NCBI GenBank assembly: GCA_029959085.1
Contig: JARWIR010000002.1
Location: forward strand, 31,820,233-31,884,232
Direction: 5' to 3'
Origin: Nemophila menziesii
Lineage: Eukaryota > Streptophyta > Magnoliopsida > Boraginales > Hydrophyllaceae
DNA: 64,000 nt
In this document: positions 56,891 through 64,000 of the stretch, in pieces
How the letters are laid out: each line of letters opens with the position of its first letter
How positions within the stretch are numbered: the stretch's first letter is position 1
The notes under the pieces: model-generated
What the model was told of the DNA's origin: nothing
The model's database searches: none
Seen by the model: only the letters and a program-made list of their open reading frames with translations
Translations under genes and position numbers: made by a program

Positions 56891-57280
56891 CTGTTGCGAG
56901 AGGCGGTTTTGAGCTTATTAAACCTAGTTTTTTGCCTCCTTTTCCAAGCCAACCTTATATTCCGAATCCTTGCCTCCACCTACTCCAAAAATCATCAACA
57001 AACAGCTATAAAATCATCAAATCAAGCCTTCTTTCAACACAAAAACACACAATCAACTCATAGCTTCTCCAAAACATCACCAAAAATTCATCTTTTCTTC
57101 ATAAATTCCCTCTTCCCAACCTTGAAATTAAACCCAATTCTTTCACAATTCCTCTCAAATAACCTTAACCCATCTCATATTCCACCTATTTCTTCAAGTT
57201 TTAAGCCTCAAAACATCAAATTTCAAAGCTTTTCTCTAGCTTTTTCTTTATTTGAAGTTTTGAGTTTGGGGTGAAAAGAG
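56891..57280 (+). other. Leader of the env-position ORF in Athila-2
   Basis: CT- and A-rich sequence. An open stretch exists here (56894-57274), but its composition (Ser, Phe, Asn, Leu from CT-rich repeats) and lack of any motif argue against a protein. It is likely the untranslated leader of a subgenomic or spliced message for the next ORF. Confidence 0.4.
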
Positions 57281-58510
57281 ATGACTAACAGAACTGCTTC
57301 CATGTGTAACTATCGAAGAAACATACCAAGAAACAGGAACAATGTTGGAGCTAGCCCAGACCAAGCAATTGAGATTCCGGATTCGCGATCCAAAAAGACT
57401 GAACAAATCTCAATTGCTCCGAAAAGAAAAGAAAATCCAAGTAAGGCTAATCCGAAAAAGAGTAGGTTAATTGATGAAAGTGATGAAGAAAGTGAGGAAG
57501 AAGTTGAAGAAGAGATTGAGGAAGAAACAGAACAAGAAGTTCCCGAAGAACCAGTGCAACAACAGAAACCTCCGCGTAGGAAAGCATGGGCTCAAAAGCC
57601 TAAGAGAGTCTTCATTCCATGGGATACTCAGGTTCGTGATAGAATCCAATTTTTGAAGTTTGGTGAGGAGATGAATCTTCCTAAGGGTATTATGACTAGT
57701 GCTTATAAAGATTAGGGTATTACTTGTGATAAATTGGGTTGGGAAGAATTGCGTGAAAGGAAGCTTGAGTATATTCCTACCTTAGTGCGAGATTTTTATG
57801 AAGGAATCACCTTCTCAAAAGAAGCAGTTGTTATTCGCAAAAAGGTAGTTCCTTTCTCCGTTGAGCTTATTCATAAATCATTGAAACTACCCGAATTTTC
57901 CGGTATATGTCCTTTCCAAGAATCTCTTAATGAACCTTCTTTTGATTATGAGTCCCTTTGGGGGAAAGTGCTTGTTGATGGGGCCCACCCAATTCCCGAA
58001 GGAGAGAGATATCCTGGACAGATGTATAGTAGTAATTTGTTGCCATGTGCTAAGGTATGGTCCAGTTTCATAATCCCTACCATCTTCGGAAATAAACATA
58101 TATCAGAAGTGAAGAAGGAGCATCTTTTGTTCATTAAGTGTATTATCTAGGAGAAACCTATGGATGTTGCTCGTGTGATATATGATACCATCATGGAATT
58201 TGCTAGAATTCCTACTTCACAACAAAATCTCAAATTTCCTTGTACCATCACTACTTTGTGCTTAGACGCAAAAGTTCCGCGTAAAGACGCAGAGATAGAT
58301 CGTGTTGTAGTTGGTGATAGCATGGGTATAGCTTTGGTTCAGAATATTCATGATGAAGTGTTAAGAGCAGTAAGAACTCCTAGAGCTCCTCCAAAGAAGA
58401 AGATGCATACCACTAATGAGTTGGAAGCGAAAGTGAAGGTGTTAGAAGAGAATCAAGTGAAGATGATTGCGTCTTTGGGAAACGTTACAAAAGAGTTAAA
58501 ACTTCTCTGA
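57281..58510 (+). pseudogene. Athila-2 env-position ORF (putative plant transposon protein domain), two in-frame stops
   Basis: One frame of about 409 codons starts at ATG 57281. It is interrupted only by TAG 57713-57715 and TAG 58148-58150. The N-terminal third is basic then highly acidic (SDEESEEEVEEEIEEETEQ), nuclear-protein-like. The middle has LGWEELRERKLEYIPTLVRDFYEGI, VELIHKSLKLPEFSG and PCAKVWSSFIIPTIFG, which I recognise as the putative plant transposon protein domain found in Athila extra ORFs. The C-terminus (ELEAKVKVLEENQVKMIASLG) is a probable coiled coil. No signal peptide or transmembrane helix is visible, so an envelope role is not supported by the sequence. The function of this family is unknown to me. 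Confidence 0.75.
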
Positions 58511-60039
58511 AACATGTTAATGGGGGTGAGCACAATTCAACACGCCACCTATGGTTTACTTACGCAAGAGAAAGTTCATGGACGCAACACCGATAACCAG
58601 CCTCGCGCTGGTTAAGATACGTTTTCTATCCCTTTCGCGTTTTAGTTAGTTTAGTTTATTTTTATTGCGTTGAGTCTTTTCGAGTCGTGGGGACACGACT
58701 TATTTTTTAGTTTGGGGTGGGGTTCGTTGCCTCATCCCAGTTTTTATGTGTTATGTGTTTTATCTGCTTTCAATAAAACAATTTTTCGGAGTTGCGTTTG
58801 ACTATAGAAGATTTTAAATGTCCCTTTAAGCATACTTTTGATGAATCAATGATAGTAAATAGTGGACTTTAGGGAGTAATATAAAACGCATTTAGAATTG
58901 CATGCGAACATAGGTAGTTGATAGGAAAAATTAATGAACAATGCAAATGAAGTAAGCTTGTACTTAAGGAATATGTTTGGTGTGTAGAACGTGAAATCCT
59001 AATTAGTAGAGAACCCACCTAGATATGAACTAAAGACAAGCTATGTACTTAGGAAAATGATAGAGGCAGTTCTTTGTTAGCCATTTGTAGCCTTTTAGCT
59101 TGATATCCCTTATTATAATTTTATCCGTCTTAGCCCAATTTTGAGCCTTAAGCCTTTTCTTTTGTAGCCACGATATAAGCCCATTATCCTTTAAATTATT
59201 AGGCATTACCAAATGACCCGCACTTGAATCACAACCCTGAGACTTGTCTCGAGCTTGAGTTTGGGGTGGAGGGTCCACATTTGGGAAATTACATTGGGAA
59301 GGGATTATATGTGTTTGTATTGAGGCACAAAAATAAAAGATGATATTATTAATTGTAACCCTTTGCCGAACAAAAAAAAAATTATAAGAGACATGACTTT
59401 TCACATCAAAATGATGGTCATGGGTATCTTGTACAAAAAAAAAATGAAAAAGAAAATAAAAAGAAAGAATAAAATAAATCGGCAAAGTGGAATATTATTG
59501 GAAATCATCTTAGTTTATTTGGGTTGACATTGGGGACGCAACATCAATGCGTCAAATGGGTGAGTGAGAACATATTTTTGAGCGTAAACTCAAGCTCGAG
59601 GACATTGTTGATGGTAAGTGAGGAGAGAGCCAAAAGCTCACTTCAAATTTACCAAATATATATCCATACCGTCCTTAAGCCAATATTAAAACCATAAAGA
59701 CCTCGTGATTCCTAAGTGCATAGTGAATTTATGATTCTGTTGATAGGGAATACACTAGGTGGAGCATTCAAAGCGAGGTAGGATTGATGACCACCCAATA
59801 GCCATCATACAGATATGAGTACAACTGTAACCTTCAAGCATTGCAACTTTAATTTTATGATTGACATTATTTATGTTCGATTTTGCATGATAATTGTATG
59901 TGTATATTAGTTCCTAGAGTTTTGCTATATGAGATTTATCTTAAGAATTGCTTTAGGTGTATTTGCTAGCTTCTATTTGTTCTTGCGTTTACTTCTACCC
60001 CTTGTTTTGTTTTGTTTTGCTTTGTCGGGACGACAAAGG
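58511..60039 (+). other. 3' untranslated region of Athila-2
   Basis: About 1.5 kb without a supported gene. It contains several TTTGGGGTGG-type stretches (58710, 59265) and the phrase CTCGAGCTTGAGTTTGGGG, shared in inverse orientation with Athila-1. An antisense open stretch at 59030-59485 has no motif and looks accidental. Confidence 0.6.
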
Positions 60040-60055
60040 TTTGAGTTGGGGGTCT
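60040..60055 (+). other. Polypurine tract of Athila-2
   Basis: TTTGAGTTGGGGGTCT lies directly before the 3' LTR and is the same as in Athila-1. Confidence 0.85.
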
Positions 60056-61543
60056 TGATGTCTCCTTAATTGTTCTTATTTTCGACCCTTAGGAGACATC
60101 ATTTTTTGTGTTTATTTAATCAATTTGATAGACTTTTGGACTAAATATGCAATAATACGATTTTCCTCTTTTATTTCTAGCATTTTTAATTTATTAAGCT
60201 TTTGCGCGTAATATTGGTATTTTTAGTGTAAAGTTTACAGGTTTTAGATGTTAGCTAGAAGAGGAATCCGAGAAGAAAGTCAAAGATCATGATATGGAAT
60301 CAAGACTTGAAGATAAATCCCGAAGATATTATTTTTAGAGTTGAAAATCTATTTTCCAGGCCATAGATTGCGGATTTCTAGGTTCTTAAGAGATCATTTA
60401 GCCGCTGACCTTTGAAGAGAAAACATTCCTTATCGAGTTACGGAACTTTAGCAACTGGAATTAGGTCAATCGGAGTCATAACGAAGCGGGAAAAGCCGTT
60501 TTAGTGAAGGTGTATCAGCAGTTACGGGATTTTGGGTTTGGACATTTAATTAGTGTTTTATTCTTAGGTCCAAGCCCTAATCCGTTTTTACACTTATAAA
60601 AAGAGCCTTTGACTTCTATTTTCACAACAATTCATATTCTACAAGATTAAACACCAGAGAGAAGCAACAGAAAGAGCTGGAGAGGGTCTATATCTCCGTT
60701 CTCAGTCATTCCTATTCCGGAAATTAGGTTCTTTTATCTTTAATTTTGTAAAACAATATGAATTCCCTTTTATTTAATTTAGTTTTGTTTTCAATTAATA
60801 TGAGCTAAACACATTTTAGCGCTTGAGAATGCTATATGGGTAATTCCCAAATCTTATTGAATTTCATATGTTGAATTTGGGTTTCTGTTAAATTAAATTA
60901 GATTGTGTCTTTTACCCTTTTCGATAAATTGAGAATATTTACTGTTTTTAGCGTCATGAACTAGGAATAGGTGTTAGTATCTAGGTTATTCCAATTAGTG
61001 GCAATTGGATCATCCTGACGGAGGGTTTAGATACAGAACCATTTATTCAATCTAGGATAGAAGCTATTGATTCTGACGAACTTAGCTAATTCTAGGGCCA
61101 ATGAGGTAATAAAACTTAAACATCCAAAAGTGGATCATATTTACCCTGACGGGACTAGTGACACTCTAGGATCGCCTTATAGTCCACCCTGACGGGGGTA
61201 TAAGGAATTTAGAATCCCGACCATCGTAATTGACCAATTTAACCCTTAAACAGCATAGGTTATGAAATAGGATTAGGATGACCCCTTGCGTTCTCAAGTG
61301 CTATCTTCTCATACTTACATTTGGTCTTTTATTACTTAGCATTAATACAAAAACCAATCAAACATATTATCTTTATTTGCTTTCATAAGTGCAATCATTC
61401 ATTAGTGGATAAGCATTGTAGTCAACCATCCCGTCCTTGGAACGAAACTGTTTTATCAACTATATTACTTGGGACAACCGTACACTTGCGGTTGTGGTTC
61501 GATTATTTATTGCATTTATTTTAGAACACACAAAGGACCACCA
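60056..61543 (+). repeat. 3' LTR of Athila-2
   Basis: It matches 48960-50524 closely but lacks about 13 bp near 60530, 20 bp near 60672 and 46 bp near 61316. It ends GGACCACCA before the ATCAG duplication. Confidence 0.93.
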
Positions 61544-61548
61544 ATCAG

Positions 61549-62026
61549 CGATCATCAATTCTGTACTAATGTGTTCAATGACCACCTTTTTATCTTTAAC
61601 ACGTTCCCTTATAGCTAAATATTTAATGTCGATGTGCTTACTTCGACTTCCACTTTTATTGTTTTTAGCCATAAAAACAGCTGCTGAATTATCGCAAAAT
61701 ATTCTTAATGGTCTAGAGATAGAATCCATAATTCTAAGTCCAGATACAAAACCCTTAAGCCATACACCTTGTGAAGTAGCCTCAAAACAAGAGACGAACT
61801 CAGCTTCCATAGTAGAAGTTGCAGTCATAGTCTGTTTGACACTCCTCCATGACACAGCTCCACCGGCCATCATAAAAATGTATCCAGATGTTGACTTGCG
61901 TGAATCAACACAACCGGCAAAATCAGAATCTGAGAATCCGACCACCTCTAAATTGTTTGTTCGCCTATACATAAGCATATACTCCTTGGTTCCTTGGAGA
62001 TATCTCATTACTTTCTTTGCAGCTTT
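61549..62026 (-). pseudogene. Copia-B RNase H, main part
   Basis: MRYLQGTKEYML, GFSDSDFAGCVDSRKSTSGYIF, ATSTMEAEFVSCFEATSQGVWL, FCDNSAAVFMAKNN and KHIDIKYLAIRERV are the ordered Copia RNase H motifs. The catalytic D, E and D are present. The sequence stops at MIAD where Athila-2 inserted, and the last codons are at 48880-48959. On the upstream side an in-frame TAG (about 62027-62029) separates it from RT at a position where Copia proteins usually have Trp. Confidence 0.9.
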
Positions 62027-63895
62027 CTAATGGTAAATACCTGGGTTACTTTGATATCTACCCAACATTCCAACTACAAATGCGATATCAGGTCTTGTGC
62101 AAACCTGAGCATACATCAAACTTCCGATAGCAGAAGCATATGGAATGTTCTTCATTTGTTCTCTCTCTAAATCATTCTTCGGGGTTTGGTTCAAATTGAA
62201 TTTATCACCCTTCACTATGGGAGCAACACTTGGTGAACAATCCTTCATCCGAAATCTCTCTAAAACTTTATTGATATAGGTTTCCTGAGACAAGCCCAAG
62301 ACACCTTGAAATCTGTCTCTATGAATCTTAATGCCAATGACATAAGACGCCTCACCCATATCTTTCATATCAAAATTTTTGGAGAGAAATTGTTTCACCT
62401 CATGAAGCAAACCCTTATCATTAGTCACAAGCAAAATATCATCCACATATAAAACAAGAAAACAAATTTTGCTCCCACTAATCTTTTGGTATATACATTG
62501 ATCCATGGGGTTTTCAACAAATCCAAATGATGAAATTACTCCATGAAATTTAAAATACCATTGACGGGAAGCTTGTTTTAATCCGTATATGGATTTCTTA
62601 AGCTTACAAACTAACTGCTCACCAGCGCTAGAGATAAAACCTTCAGGTTGTTTCATATAAACCTCTTCCTCTAGATCTCCATTGAGGAATACCGTTTTCA
62701 CATCCATTTGGTGCAACTCAAGATCAAAATGTGCGACTAATGCTAAAATAATGCGTAAGGAATCTTTCTTAGATACAGGAGAAAAAGTCTCTGTGTAATC
62801 AATTCCTTCTTTCTGAGTAAATCCCTTAGCAACAAGTCTGGCTTTGTATCTCTCGATATTGCCTAATGAGTCTTTCTTGGTTTTAAATACCCATTTACAA
62901 CCAATGGCTTTAGCCCCATTAGGCAATTCCACAAGTTCCCAGACATCATTGCTCTTCATAGAATTCATTTCCTCTTTCATCGCATTATACCATAAATTTG
63001 ATTCTTTGCAACTTATGGCTTGTGAAAAGTCAAAAGGATCATTTTCGACTCCAAAATGATAGTCAGATTCTTGAAGATATACTACATAATCACTAGAAAT
63101 TGATGATTTCTTAAACCTGGTAGACCTTCTTAATGTTGTATCATCATTATCTGTATGAGGTTCAACTTGTTGTTCATAATTACTAGGTTCATCATGAACA
63201 ACTTGATCTATCAGAATATCGTCAACAACTTGTGGTTCTTCAACTATTGAACGTTCAACACTAGATTGTACTTGAGGGGTGTTATGAACAATAATCATTC
63301 TATCACTTGAAGAGGGAGGTTGAATTTCTGAATGGTCAAAATCAGAAATTACATTTCTAATTTGATCGCTCCCACTGATTAAGTCATATTCAAGAAACTT
63401 TGCATTTCTTGATTCTACAAATCTAGTGTTGTGAGATGGACAGTAAAATATGTAACCTTTAGACCGCTCAACATATCCAATGAAATGCCCACTGATGGTC
63501 CTTGGGTCCAGTTTTTTCTCTTGTGGATTATAAATCCTGACTTCAGACGGGCATCCCCATACGCGCATATGTTTCAAACTCGGTTTCCAACCCTTCCATA
63601 ATTCAAATGGTGTCTTTAAGAGAGCCTTGGTTGGAACTCGGTTTAATATATACACGGCCATTTTTAAAGCTTCAATCCACAAGTTTTTAAGAAGATTGGA
63701 GTTGCTAAGCATACTCCGTACCATGTCCAATAATGTTCGATTTCTCCTTTCTACTACACCATTCTGGTCTGGTGAACCAGGCATGGTGTACTGGGCAACA
63801 ATCCCATGCTCTTGGAGAAACTGAGCAAATGGACCAGGTGCTTGTCCATCTTCAGTATATCTACCATAATATTCACCACCTCTATCTGATCTCAC
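62027..63895 (-). pseudogene. Copia-B integrase C-terminal half and reverse transcriptase, 622 residues
   Basis: Integrase enters at RSDRGGEYYGRY (second catalytic Asp) and PGSPDQNGVVERRNRTLLDMV (catalytic Glu), then LNRVPTKALLKTPFELW and the C-terminal GHFIGYVERSKGYIFY. After a linker, RT has WYNAMKEEMNSM, CKWVFKTKKDSLG, RYKARLVAKGFTQKEGIDY, QMDVKTVFLNGDLEEEVYM, IYGLKQASRQWY and the intact active site YVDDILLVT. The TAG at the end is the nonsense codon before RNase H. The visible start is an internal Met created by an upstream frameshift, not a true start. Motif style places it in the Tork/Angela side of Copia, lineage unresolved. Confidence 0.92.
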
Positions 63896-64000
63896 AATCT
63901 TTATATGTTTTCCACATTGTTTCTACTTCAGCCTTAAATATTTTAAAGGCATCTAATGCTTCGCTCTTGTTATGAAGCATGTAGAGATACATATATCGTA
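63896..64000 (-). pseudogene. Copia-B integrase core, out-of-frame continuation at the window edge
   Basis: On the minus strand this reads RYMYLYMLHNKSEALDAFKIFKAEVE, the integrase core just before the KIVRSDRGGEY motif. A small indel near 63915 puts it out of frame with the downstream part. The element continues beyond the window. Confidence 0.8.

Larger units (their letters stand above)
48960..61543 (+). mobile_element. Athila-2: nearly complete Gypsy/Athila retrotransposon
   Basis: The LTRs 48960-50524 and 60056-61543 start TGATGTCTCC and end ACCACC(G/A). The 5-bp duplication ATCAG is perfect (48955-48959 and 61544-61548). Internal order on the + strand is tRNA-Asp primer site, gag-protease, RT-RNase H-integrase, GC-rich palindrome cluster, env-position ORF, long 3' untranslated region and polypurine tract. 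At 12.6 kb it is the size of a full Athila. Few substitutions separate the LTRs, so it is the youngest insertion seen. Lesions are a frame change at 53200, TGA at 53797, and two TAGs in the env-position ORF. Confidence 0.95.
48145..64000 (-). mobile_element. Copia-B: minus-strand Copia inserted in the Ale LTR, continuing past the window
   Basis: A 458-bp LTR (48145-48602), a polypurine tract and the last codons of RNase H lie left of Athila-2. The rest of RNase H, RT and integrase resume at 61549 and run to the window end. The 5 bp before its left end are CTAAC (48140-48144), the predicted target duplication. Its 5' LTR, primer site, gag and protease must be beyond 64000. The polyprotein has one in-frame stop and one frameshift in the visible part. 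Confidence 0.85.

Noticed and set aside
56597..56979. Minus-strand open frames over the palindrome cluster
   Set aside because: They follow from the GC-rich repeats. The residues (RR, GG, Arg-rich repeats) reflect composition and are antisense to the element.
57281..58510. Calling the Athila-2 extra ORF an envelope gene
   Set aside because: No signal peptide, transmembrane segment or cleavage site is visible, and the acidic/basic composition and coiled coil point away from a membrane glycoprotein.
59030..59485. 151-codon minus-strand open frame in the Athila-2 3' region
   Set aside because: No conserved motif, hydrophobic low-complexity start from a TTTTTC-rich stretch, and no counterpart in Athila-1.
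61437..62030. 197-codon plus-strand open frame
   Set aside because: It is antisense to the Copia-B RNase H, which has unmistakable motifs, and it crosses the Athila-2 boundary.

Overview
The window is plant nuclear DNA, almost certainly from a eudicot. It is AT-rich heterochromatin built almost entirely of transposable elements nested in one another. Lineage clues are Angela-like and Ale-like Copia elements, Athila-type Gypsy elements primed by tRNA-Asp, a plant LINE with DUF4283/CCHC and RNase H domains, En/Spm (CACTA) transposons with spliced TNP2- and TNP1-like genes, and a first-exon fragment resembling plant ALG11. I see no intact host gene, rRNA gene or canonical tRNA gene, and the species cannot be named from this sequence.

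Layout. 1-4967: very old Angela-like Copia pol remains followed by a ~1.7 kb LTR that carries a tRNA-like Pol III motif. 4968-5514: antisense LINE RNase H scrap. 5828-27328: a 21.5 kb CACTA transposon (CACTA-1, TSD ACT). It holds a multi-exon TNP2-type transposase gene interrupted by an Athila derivative (7423-15544, TSD AACAC) that kept gag and lost pol. Next comes a ~4.9 kb array of a 40-bp repeat (18682-23566), an internal copy of the terminal GCGACGAC motif cluster acting as a likely promoter, and a five-exon TNP1-like gene. 27513 to about 32.8 kb: a second, more decayed CACTA (CACTA-2) in the opposite orientation. 32.85-35.33 kb: low-copy-looking spacer with a ~1.07 kb inverted-repeat element and a 179-bp Mutator-like MITE.

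35332-43012: a full-length but dead LINE with a 14-bp target duplication, interrupted by a solo Athila LTR (37095-38866, TSD ATTAC). 43123-43458: the ALG11-like exon fragment. 43534-48148: an Ale-like Copia on the minus strand whose 5' LTR is broken by a second minus-strand Copia (Copia-B, from 48145 past the window end). Copia-B is in turn split inside its RNase H by a nearly complete, young-looking Athila (48960-61543, TSD ATCAG).

How the parts relate. The nesting gives a relative clock. CACTA-1 predates Athila-1. The LINE predates the solo LTR. Ale predates Copia-B, which predates Athila-2. All three Athila-family LTRs share the same terminal sequences. Every element examined has frameshifts, in-frame stops or missing domains, so no protein here is likely to be made intact. 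Many of the stops can be explained as C-to-T type transitions typical of methylated plant repeats. The most unusual structures are the 40-bp array inside CACTA-1, in which each unit carries two TTGACT W-box cores and one TGACTCA core, and clusters of 12-bp GC-rich palindromes at the same place in both Athila elements but with different central bases.
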